Source: Duganella sp. SG902
Lineage (GTDB): Bacteria > Pseudomonadota > Gammaproteobacteria > Burkholderiales > Burkholderiaceae_D
Direction of reading: 5' to 3'
Assembly: GCF_013376005.1 (NCBI RefSeq)
Contig: NZ_JABMJK010000007.1
Coordinates: 238,766-302,765 of the forward strand
Length of the DNA: 64,000 nucleotides
Shown one piece after another: positions 34,989 through 42,686 of the stretch. Positions within the stretch are counted from its first letter, which is position 1; every line of letters starts with the position of its first letter. The notes under the pieces were generated by a model, which did no database searches, had not been told where the DNA came from, and saw only the letters and a list, made by a program, of their open reading frames with translations. The translations under genes and the position numbers were made by a program.

Positions 34989-37900
34989 ATGAGCAACATC
35001 GGCAACATCTTCCGCAGCATGCAGCGTCCCGTTGATCCGGTTCATACCAACGACAGCGGTTCCACCTCCGGCAGCCGGCCATCGCCGCCGCCGTCGCCGC
35101 GCGGGCGCGGCGGCAGCGTGCCGCCGCAACTGTCCGGCCTGGGGCCGCGGCTGCAGCGCACGCCGCTGCGGAACGAGGACGCCGGCTCGGACGACGAATT
35201 CTTCGACGCCGCCGACCATTTCGAGCCGGAGCAGACGCCGCCGCCCGAGCAGCCGGCCGCGCCGCCGCGCATGGCCGGCTCGGCGCGCCAGGCGACGGTG
35301 GCCGACGTGGCCCACACCATGCCGCACCCGGCGCGCAAGCGCGAATCGACCCAGATTTCCAGCTTCTTCACCCGCACGCAGGTCAAGCCGGGGCGGGGCA
35401 TGCACCTGCCCAGCTCTGGCTCGACGCTGGCGCCGGCGCCGGCCGCCCAGCGCGGCGCCCCCAGCGCGCCGCCGGCCGGCAAGCCGCTCGACAAGGGTAT
35501 CCTCAACAGCGACCACAAGAAAATGCAGAAAACCATGCGCACGGCGGTGACGCAGATCGCCCCCGAGCTGCCCAAGCCGGCCATGAGCGACCGCCCGGCC
35601 GAGAGCCTGGCGGCGTTGCACGACGCCGGCGCCATGCGCGAGCACGTCGCCGGGTTGTTCGGGGCGGGGCCGCACGCGCTGGGTTCGCAGGTGGCCGGCG
35701 ACACCCTGACCACCGCGCTGCACGCGGCGCTGGAACACCCGGCCCCGCATCCCGGCGCCGGGCCGGTGGACACGCCCGACCTGTCCTTCCCCTACAGCCA
35801 GCACCTGATGGTGGCCGAACACCTGGCCCAGGCCTGCGGCGGCAACGCCCTGCACGCGGCGGAGGCGCTGGAGGTGCTGAGTTCGGCCCCGCACATGGAG
35901 CAGATGCTGCAAGGCCTGGCCAGCGGCCGGCTGGCCGGGCCGCAGCTGGACGCCTTGCGCGCCGCCACCGGGCTGGCGCAGACGGCGCCGGGCTTCCGCG
36001 CCCTGATGACGATGATGCAGCCGCCCATGGCGCCCGAGCGCCAGGCCGGCTTCCAGCGCCTGCTGACCGCGGTCGACAAGGTGGCGCGGGAGGGCGCGGC
36101 CACCCACGGCGCCAGCGCGCTGTCCGGCGCCGCCAGCCGCGCGGCGCTCAAGGTGGGCGGCCGCCACGCGCAGACCACGCTGGCCGAGACCGTGCTGACC
36201 ATCGAGATGCGCATCCACACCGCGCCGCACGTGGCCGGCGCCGCCAGCCCGTACGCGGCGCTGTCGCCGGCCGACAAGGGCGCGGTGTTCGCGTGGAAGA
36301 ACGGTTTCCGCGACAGCGGCCCGGGCACCGAGCTGTCCAAGGTGCAGGGCCGGCTGGCCAAGATGGGCAAATACGTGGCGCGCGCGGCCAAGCACGAGCG
36401 CAACGCCTCGGTCGCGTTCAACGCCAAGAATCCGCTCAAGAACGGCAAGTTCGTCAAGGCGCGCGCGAAGATGGTGGCGGCCAGCGTCAACCAGGTGTTC
36501 GGCAAGAAGAAGTCGCCGCTGACGCCATTCCGGGCGATGGGCGTCAACAACGCCGGCCAGGGCCACCCGGACGACAACATCACCAAGCTCGATAGCACCG
36601 TCGCCACCGCCATGAGCGAGCTCAGCGCGCACCTCGAGGCGCAGTTGCCGGCGGCCGGCACGCCGGCGCACGCCGACATGGTGCGCAACCTGGCCGCGCC
36701 GCGCCAGCCGCTGCCGCCGCAACTGGAACAGGTGGCGCTGATGAACTATGTGCAGCGCGCGATGGAACACACGCGCCCGCTCGGTCACGAGCTGGGCAAG
36801 GAAGCCCTGATGCAGGTGGCGATCGACATCGCCGACCACCACGGCACGCCGGACGCCACCGCCGCCATCGCCGCCAAGCTGTCGGCCTGGGAGGGCAAGA
36901 GCATCACCTTGCAGCACCTGAAGCAGTGGGCCGGCGCCAGCGGCCTGGCGGAAATGCAGCCGGCGCCGGCCGGCGCCGTGACCGCGCAGCAGGAAACCAA
37001 CTTCGGCAAGGCGCTGCGCCAGGCCAGCACCATCGACGACCCGGCCACCGACCGTCCGCGCGACATGACGCCCGAGGGCGCCCACCAGTACGTGCGCACC
37101 TTCGTGCAGGAGCACACCTGGGGCGGCGTGGTGACGGCGGCCAGCGGCGGCACGGCGGGTTTCAACTTCGCGCCGCTGTCGGTGCCGATCAAGAAACTGT
37201 CCGGCGCGCTGACCAAGGCGCTGACCGGGGTCAAGGCCTCGGTGGCGCCGGTGGCCGACGTGCGCGGCACCGGCGCCCGCGCCGCCGTGCTCAGCGTCGG
37301 CACCAGCCACCACGGCGGCGAGCTGTTCGTCGGCACCCAGAGGCAGTATGCCGGCGCCTTTGGCGGCGGCATGACGGCCTCGGTGCGCAAGGGCCTGGGC
37401 AAGCTGTTCAGCGTGCAGGGCGGCGGCCAGGGCACGGTGACCCCGCTGGCCGGCGACAAGAGCTACACGCGCGGCGTGATGGTGCGTACCTCGCGGCCGG
37501 AAAACCTGGATGGCCAGACCTTCAACAGCGCCCGCGCGCGCGACGAGCTGACCCAGTTCGTCGACGCCATGTTCACCATGGCCAAGGGCGAGGGCGGCGG
37601 CAATTTGTCGCCGGCGGCGACGTGGGAAAAACTCGCCAGCGAATTCCTCGAGAGCGACACCCTGTCGATCGGCTGGCAGCACCAGACCGGCGAGACGCTG
37701 CGCCACACCGCCGCCGCCTCCGTCAACGCCCGGGCCAGCGTGGTGGCGCACGACGATCCATTCGAGACCGTCGGCGCCGGCGTGAGCGCCGGTGTCAGCG
37801 TCGACTGGGCCTCGGCCGCCAACAACAAGCGCACCGAGTCCACCGGCAACGTGCGCATGGTGCGCAACAACCACCTGTCGCGCCTGCAGGTCAACGGCAC

Positions 37901-38666
37901 GCTGGGGATGACCACCACCGCGCCGTCCATCCCGGTCGAGGACGGCAAGGGCGAGATGGTCACGCCGCCCGGCGGCGGCGAGGCCAGGGAGGTGGGCGCC
38001 GACCCGACCTCGGAGGCGCTCAACATGATCACGCCGCTGGCGGCGCGCCAGGCCAACTACAGCCTGGTGGACCAGGGCATGAACGTCACCTTCCGCAGCG
38101 TGATCGAGGCCGGGCGCCTGTCGGAGACCTACACGCTGCGCGAGGTCGAGCACCGCGACGCCCAGCACTTCAAGGCCTTGCTGACGGAGCCGAGCCGCCA
38201 GGCCCAGTTCGAGAAGGTGTTCGAGGCGGTGCACGGGCCGGCCGAGGCCAAGCACGAGCTGGACAAGTTCGTCGCCAAGCTCGACAACTGGGCCGGCCCG
38301 GGCCAGCACTACACCTTGCGCTCGCGCCTGCGCGCCGACGTGCGCAAGGGCCTGGACGAGAGCGCGGCGCTGGCCTCGGCGATCCACCGCCGCGACCCGC
38401 ACGACCCGCGCCTGAAGGAATTGTCGGCCCACATGATGTCCAAGCTGAGCGACGAGAACTCGTGGGTGCCGATGCAGATCCAGGCCTTCGAGGCGCAGAC
38501 CGCCAGCGACGTCGCCGGCCTGAACTTCGGTCTGGTGCTGACCGCCAACCACAGCGTCAGCAGCGACCGCGAGCTGTACGCCACCGCCGCGCCGCCCAAT
38601 GTGGTGCGCGCCTGGGCCGCCGAGCCGCGCCCGCCGGCGCCCGAGCACGGCGCGGAGGGGGCCTGA
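34989..38666 (+). CDS. Large candidate type III effector (possibly AWR/RipA-like)
   Basis: 1225 residues without signal peptide or membrane helices. Residues 1-160 are Ser/Pro/Arg-rich and disordered, as in type III export signals. The rest is helical to about residue 690, then mixed with many strands (e.g. GAGVSAGVSVDWAS, LQVNGTLGMTTTAPS). A segment AVFAWKNGF (Ala435-Trp436-Lys437) recalls the Ala-Trp-Arg triad that names the large Ralstonia AWR (RipA) effectors; this is from memory and not tested. The consensus PIP promoter, GAGGAG ribosome site and position in the cargo end of the cluster support secretion. The host function is unknown. Confidence 0.72.
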   Translation: MSNIGNIFRSMQRPVDPVHTNDSGSTSGSRPSPPPSPRGRGGSVPPQLSGLGPRLQRTPLRNEDAGSDDEFFDAADHFEPEQTPPPEQPAAPPRMAGSARQATVADVAHTMPHPARKRESTQISSFFTRTQVKPGRGMHLPSSGSTLAPAPAAQRGAPSAPPAGKPLDKGILNSDHKKMQKTMRTAVTQIAPELPKPAMSDRPAESLAALHDAGAMREHVAGLFGAGPHALGSQVAGDTLTTALHAALEHPAPHPGAGPVDTPDLSFPYSQHLMVAEHLAQACGGNALHAAEALEVLSSAPHMEQMLQGLASGRLAGPQLDALRAATGLAQTAPGFRALMTMMQPPMAPERQAGFQRLLTAVDKVAREGAATHGASALSGAASRAALKVGGRHAQTTLAETVLTIEMRIHTAPHVAGAASPYAALSPADKGAVFAWKNGFRDSGPGTELSKVQGRLAKMGKYVARAAKHERNASVAFNAKNPLKNGKFVKARAKMVAASVNQVFGKKKSPLTPFRAMGVNNAGQGHPDDNITKLDSTVATAMSELSAHLEAQLPAAGTPAHADMVRNLAAPRQPLPPQLEQVALMNYVQRAMEHTRPLGHELGKEALMQVAIDIADHHGTPDATAAIAAKLSAWEGKSITLQHLKQWAGASGLAEMQPAPAGAVTAQQETNFGKALRQASTIDDPATDRPRDMTPEGAHQYVRTFVQEHTWGGVVTAASGGTAGFNFAPLSVPIKKLSGALTKALTGVKASVAPVADVRGTGARAAVLSVGTSHHGGELFVGTQRQYAGAFGGGMTASVRKGLGKLFSVQGGGQGTVTPLAGDKSYTRGVMVRTSRPENLDGQTFNSARARDELTQFVDAMFTMAKGEGGGNLSPAATWEKLASEFLESDTLSIGWQHQTGETLRHTAAASVNARASVVAHDDPFETVGAGVSAGVSVDWASAANNKRTESTGNVRMVRNNHLSRLQVNGTLGMTTTAPSIPVEDGKGEMVTPPGGGEAREVGADPTSEALNMITPLAARQANYSLVDQGMNVTFRSVIEAGRLSETYTLREVEHRDAQHFKALLTEPSRQAQFEKVFEAVHGPAEAKHELDKFVAKLDNWAGPGQHYTLRSRLRADVRKGLDESAALASAIHRRDPHDPRLKELSAHMMSKLSDENSWVPMQIQAFEAQTASDVAGLNFGLVLTANHSVSSDRELYATAAPPNVVRAWAAEPRPPAPEHGAEGA

Positions 38667-39118
38667 TGCGGCGGCCGGGCTTGGCACTGCGCGGCGGCGC
38701 CGTCGTCGTCGCGGCCGCCTGCGGCTGGCTGGCGCCGGCCGCGCGCGCCGACTGCTTCGACGAGGCGGCCGCCTACCAGCACGTCAACGCGACCGTGCTG
38801 CGGGCGATCGCCTGGCAGGAGTCGCGCGGGCGCGCCGACGCGCTGCACCACAACGCCAACGGCTCGCTGGATTACGGCCTGATGCAGATCAACTCGGCGC
38901 ACAAGGCGGAGTTGCAGCGCTGGGGCATCGCGCCGGAACAGCTGATGGAACCCTGCGTGGGCGTCTACGTGGCGGCCTGGCATCTGCGCAAGATGATGCT
39001 CAAGTACGGCAACACCTGGGACGCGGTCGGCGCCTACCACTCGGAGACGCCGGCCCTGCGCGACAGTTACAAGGCGGCGATCCAGCGCATCGTCGCCGCC
39101 CATGCCGGCCCGCCGTAG
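38666..39118 (+). CDS. T3SS-associated lytic transglycosylase (Hpa2/IpgF-like)
   Basis: 150 residues with a Sec signal peptide (cleavage near ARA, residue 28) and an SLT lysozyme-like domain. The catalytic Glu52 is in AIAWQESRG, followed by the typical DYGLMQINSAH and VGAYHSE motifs. Such enzymes open peptidoglycan for passage of the secretion apparatus. ATG 38666 overlaps the effector stop by one base (TGATG), so it is translated from the PIP-controlled effector transcript. The family assignment is firm; the T3SS role is inferred from position. Confidence 0.9.
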   Translation: MRRPGLALRGGAVVVAAACGWLAPAARADCFDEAAAYQHVNATVLRAIAWQESRGRADALHHNANGSLDYGLMQINSAHKAELQRWGIAPEQLMEPCVGVYVAAWHLRKMMLKYGNTWDAVGAYHSETPALRDSYKAAIQRIVAAHAGPP

Positions 39119-39136
39119 GCGGCGCGCCGGCAGCGC

Positions 39137-39198
39137 TTCGGCCACCGGCGCGCCGCTTCGTTTTGGCGCGCGGCGGCCCGCGTCGTTGTTGTTAAGCT
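39137..39198 (+). promoter_or_regulatory. PIP/hrpII box and -10 element of the 386-residue pilin-tail gene
   Basis: TTCGG at 39137-39141, 15 bases and TTCGT at 39157-39161, then 31 bases to TAAGCT (39193-39198), a YANNNT match. Confidence 0.78.
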
Positions 39199-39291
39199 GA
39201 AAACCTGCCCGGCTCCGGCCGCGGGTGGTGGTGCGGAGCGTGACCCTCCTGCCGCAAGCAATTTTTTAAATTTCCGCTGAAAGGAATCCTT

Positions 39292-40452
39292 ATGAGTTTC
39301 AAGAGTTTTTTCAAGCACCTGGGTCACGCGATAGAGCATGCGGCCAAGGATGTGGTGCACGGCGTCGAGAACGTCGGCAAGGACCTGGTGCACATGGGCG
39401 AGGCGGCCCTGCACGCGGTGGACGATCTGGCCCACCTCAAGTTCAAGGCCGCGTTGAACGACGCCGTCAGTTGCGCCAACTACGGCGTCAAGGCGATCAC
39501 CGAGATGCCCAAGGCCGAGATGGAGGCGGCCTGCGACGCCACCACCGAGATGCACTTCAGTAAATCGCTGGACAAGATGGCGCAGAAGGTCAAGAACATC
39601 GGCGACAAGGTGGTGGACGCCGAGCGCCAGGTGGCGGACAAGGTGCTGACCGGCGTGGCGGATGGTATCGAGAGCACGGTCAAGGGCTCGATCGCCATGG
39701 CCAAGGACGTGGCGCACGGCGATTTCGGCAAGGCGCTGCACGACGGCATGGGCGCGGTGGGCGGCGCGCTGACGGTGGCGGCCGCGCTGACGCCCGAGGG
39801 CCTGGCGGCGGCGGCCGTGGTCGGCACCATGCAGGTGGGCCATATCGGCGGTGAAAAGCTGCAGAGTTTCGTCGGCGACGTGGTGGGCGGCCCGAAAGGC
39901 CTGCTCAAGCGCGCCGCCGAGAGCGGCGCCGGGCTGGCGGTCAACGAGGCGGTGACCAAGACCGGCGAGGCGCTCGGCAACGTGCCGGGCGCGAACAGCA
40001 CCACGCTGATGGTGGCCGGCATGGCCGCGCCGCTGGCCGCCGACGCCTATGAAAGCCGGCGCGGCCGCGGTCGCGGCGCGGAGGCGCCGCACACCACCAC
40101 GCGCGACGTGGTGACGCCGGACCAGCAGCACCCGAACAGCCAGGCGCCCGGCACCTCGCTGGCGCAGCAGCCGGAGGAGGGCGACGGCAAGCCGAACGCG
40201 CAGCGCAAGGACGATGCGCGCGACGACAAGGGCCACAACGGCGACCGCGCGCAGAACGCTTCGGACGTGGTGAGCAATCTGGCCTCGATGGGCGATGCGG
40301 CGTCGACCATTGCCGCCGCGCGCGCATCGTCGCTCGCCACCATGGCGGCGCAGGACGCCATCGCGGCGATCCAGAACGCCATCGCGCTGAACCAGGCCAA
40401 GAACCAGATCGAGGACGAGTTGGGCAAAGGCGTCAAGGCGCTGGCGCAGTAA
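39292..40452 (+). CDS. 386-residue T3SS-locus protein with pilin-like C-terminal module
   Basis: No family recognised. Residues 1-180 are amphipathic, helical, Lys/Ala/Asp/Val-rich (e.g. FKHLGHAIEHAAKDVVHGVENVGKDLVHM). Residues about 155-185 are Ala/Gly-rich and moderately hydrophobic, possibly membrane-active. About 255-325 is a charged, disordered linker. The last 53 residues match pilin candidate copy 2 at 46 positions, through the identical end ELGKGVKALAQ. The gene has a PIP-type promoter and an AAAGGA ribosome site, so it is predicted to belong to the T3SS regulon. It could be a translocator, a filament tip or minor subunit, or an effector exported through a pilin-derived tail. No signal peptide is visible. 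Confidence 0.8.
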   Translation: MSFKSFFKHLGHAIEHAAKDVVHGVENVGKDLVHMGEAALHAVDDLAHLKFKAALNDAVSCANYGVKAITEMPKAEMEAACDATTEMHFSKSLDKMAQKVKNIGDKVVDAERQVADKVLTGVADGIESTVKGSIAMAKDVAHGDFGKALHDGMGAVGGALTVAAALTPEGLAAAAVVGTMQVGHIGGEKLQSFVGDVVGGPKGLLKRAAESGAGLAVNEAVTKTGEALGNVPGANSTTLMVAGMAAPLAADAYESRRGRGRGAEAPHTTTRDVVTPDQQHPNSQAPGTSLAQQPEEGDGKPNAQRKDDARDDKGHNGDRAQNASDVVSNLASMGDAASTIAAARASSLATMAAQDAIAAIQNAIALNQAKNQIEDELGKGVKALAQ

Positions 40453-40476
40453 GCGTAGTTGTTGTTTTGTTATCCG

Positions 40477-40502
40477 GGCCGGCGCTGGCGTCAGCGCTGG
40501 CC
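40477..40502. other. Intercistronic stem-loop between the two pilin-tail genes
   Basis: GGCCGGCGCTG and CAGCGCTGGCC can pair over 11 positions with one mismatch and a 4-base loop. No T-run follows, so a processing or attenuation role is more likely than termination. Confidence 0.5.
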
Positions 40503-40532
40503 TTCCGCATCGCTGTTTATGGGAGATTCATC

Positions 40533-41081
40533 ATGACTGTTGGTAGCATCAGCCATTCCTCGCCAATCAGCCCGGACCTGGCGGCCACCGCGCCGGGCAC
40601 GGCGTCCAAGCCGGCCGGCAACGAGGCCGCCAAGCCCGGCGCGCGTCCGGCCATCAGCGGTCCGCTGGCCGGGCTGGCCTCCACCGGCCGTGCCGCCAAG
40701 CCGGCCGTTTCCGGTTCGGGCCCGCGGCCGCTGGGCATGGCGCCTCAGCGCCTGAAAATCGCCGGCCTGCAGAGCGGCGGCAAGGGCGCGGCCACCCGCG
40801 ATGTCGGCACGCCGCCTGCGGCCGCGCACGCACCGGCGCCGGCGCCGGCCAGTTTTGGCGCCGCCAAGCCGGCGGCGGAGGCACCCCAGCCGGCGGCGCC
40901 GCACCACGCCGCGCCGGCCGCCGAGCACGACGGCGGTATCGCCGCCATGCGGGCCATGTCGCTGGAGACCATCGCGGCGCAAAACGCGCTGGCGCAAATC
41001 CAGAACCAGATCGCCCTCAACCAGTCCAAAAACTCGGTCAGGGAAGAGCTGGGGAAAGGCCTGAAAGCGCTCGCCCAGTAA
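40533..41081 (+). CDS. 182-residue T3SS-locus protein with pilin-like C-terminal module
   Basis: No family recognised. Residues 1-135 are Pro/Ala/Ser-rich, basic and probably disordered, with an N-terminal TVGSISHSSPISPDL stretch like a type III export signal. The last 47 residues match pilin candidate copy 2 at 35 positions and end ELGKGLKALAQ. ATG 40533 follows GGGAG at 7 bases. No PIP box lies directly upstream; it may be read from the promoter of the 386-residue gene through an 80-base gap with a stem-loop. Confidence 0.75.
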   Translation: MTVGSISHSSPISPDLAATAPGTASKPAGNEAAKPGARPAISGPLAGLASTGRAAKPAVSGSGPRPLGMAPQRLKIAGLQSGGKGAATRDVGTPPAAAHAPAPAPASFGAAKPAAEAPQPAAPHHAAPAAEHDGGIAAMRAMSLETIAAQNALAQIQNQIALNQSKNSVREELGKGLKALAQ

Positions 41082-41118
41082 GCCAGAGCGGCGAAAATAA
41101 CCATAAAACAACGCGGAA

Positions 41119-41148
41119 TTCACGAAAAAGCGCCGGGCGCACTATAAT
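41119..41148 (+). promoter_or_regulatory. Candidate sigma-70 promoter of thrC
   Basis: TATAAT at 41143-41148 with TTCACG 18 bases upstream (41119-41124), 60 bases before the start codon. Confidence 0.55.
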
Positions 41149-41207
41149 ATTCGCTTCTTAGCACCGTTCTGCTCTTTTGCTGCCAGCCCAACCGGACTTT
41201 CTAATTT

Positions 41208-42686
41208 ATGCAATACGTGTCTACCCGCGCCGCCTCGTCGGCCGCCGCTTCGTCTTCCCAACAATTTTCCGACATCCTGCTGGGCGGCCTGGCCGCTGAT
41301 GGCGGCCTGTTCCTGCCGGCCGCCTACCCGCAAGTGACCGGCGCCGAGTTGGACGCCTGGCGCAAGCTGTCCTACGCCGAGCTGGCGTTCGAGATCCTCA
41401 GGAAGTTCGCGACCGATATCCCGGAAGCCGACCTGCGCGCGCTGACCGCCAAGACCTACACCAAGGAAGTCTATAAAAACGCCCGCAAGGACGAAAACGC
41501 CGCCGACATCACGCCGCTGCGCGTGCTGGAAGAGGGCAAGGACGGCAGCAAACTGGTGCTGCAGGCGCTGTCCAACGGTCCGACCCTGGCGTTCAAGGAC
41601 ATGGCCATGCAATTGCTGGGCAACCTGTTCGAGTACGCGCTGGCCAAGCAGAACGCGGAGCTGAACATCTTCGGCGCCACTTCGGGCGACACCGGCAGCG
41701 CCGCCGAATACGCGATGCGCGGCAAGAAGGGCATCCGCGTCTTCATGCTGTCGCCGCACAAAAAGATGAGCGCCTTCCAGACCGCGCAGATGTTCTCGCT
41801 GCAGGACCCGAACATCTTCAACATCGCCATCGAAGGCGTGTTCGATGACGCGCAGGACATGGTCAAGGCGGTCTCCAACGACCTCGAATTCAAGGCCAAA
41901 CACAAGATCGGCACCGTCAACTCGATCAACTGGGCGCGCGTGGTGGCGCAGGTGGTGTACTACTTCCGCGGCTACCTGGCGGCGACCACCTCGAATGACC
42001 AGAAGGTATCGTTCACCGTCCCGTCGGGTAACTTCGGCAACATCTGCGCCGGCCATATCGCGCGCATGATGGGTCTTCCGATCGACAAGCTGGTGGCCGC
42101 CACCAACGAGAACGACGTGCTGGACGAATTCTTCCGCACCGGCGTGTATCGCGTGCGCAAGTCGTCCGAAACCTATCACACCAGCAGCCCGTCGATGGAC
42201 ATCTCCAAGGCGTCCAACTTCGAGCGCTTCGTCTACGAACTGGTGGGCCGCGACAGCGACCGCACTCGCGCGCTGTTCCATAAAGTGGAAACCCACGGCG
42301 GCTTCGACCTGTCCGGCAAACCGGGCAGCGATGGCGACGAATTCAAGCTGGTGGCCAAGTATGGCTTCAAGTCCGGCAAATCGACCCACGCCGACCGCGT
42401 GAACACCATCCGCGACGTGGCCGACGATTACGGCATCGTGATCGACACCCACACCGCCGACGGCATCAAGGTGGCGAAGGAAAACCTGGAGCCGGGCGTG
42501 ACCATGATCGTGCTGGAAACCGCGCTGGCGGCCAAGTTCAACGAAACCATCCTGGAAGCGCTGGGCGAGGACGCCGAGCGCCCGGACGGCTTCGAGGACA
42601 TCGAGGCGCTGCCGCAGAAGTTCGTCGTCATGAAGCCGGAAGTCGAGGCCATGAAGGCGTACATCGCCGCCAACACGGGCCTGTAA
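41208..42686 (+). CDS. thrC: Threonine synthase
   Basis: 492 residues. This PLP enzyme converts O-phosphohomoserine to threonine. The PLP lysine is in GPTLAFKDMAMQ, and FGATSGDTGSAAEYA and PSGNFGNICAGHIA are the phosphate-binding and substrate loops. The length fits the long (class II) bacterial form. It has its own promoter after the secretion locus, and its stop overlaps the moeA start (TAATG). Confidence 0.96.
   Translation: MQYVSTRAASSAAASSSQQFSDILLGGLAADGGLFLPAAYPQVTGAELDAWRKLSYAELAFEILRKFATDIPEADLRALTAKTYTKEVYKNARKDENAADITPLRVLEEGKDGSKLVLQALSNGPTLAFKDMAMQLLGNLFEYALAKQNAELNIFGATSGDTGSAAEYAMRGKKGIRVFMLSPHKKMSAFQTAQMFSLQDPNIFNIAIEGVFDDAQDMVKAVSNDLEFKAKHKIGTVNSINWARVVAQVVYYFRGYLAATTSNDQKVSFTVPSGNFGNICAGHIARMMGLPIDKLVAATNENDVLDEFFRTGVYRVRKSSETYHTSSPSMDISKASNFERFVYELVGRDSDRTRALFHKVETHGGFDLSGKPGSDGDEFKLVAKYGFKSGKSTHADRVNTIRDVADDYGIVIDTHTADGIKVAKENLEPGVTMIVLETALAAKFNETILEALGEDAERPDGFEDIEALPQKFVVMKPEVEAMKAYIAANTGL

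Noticed and set aside
33099..38687. 1862-codon open frame on the - strand opposite hrcC and the large effector
   Set aside because: It is the antisense shadow of GC-rich genes. Its translation is His/Arg/Gly/Ala-rich low complexity without motifs, while the + strand carries a recognisable secretin.
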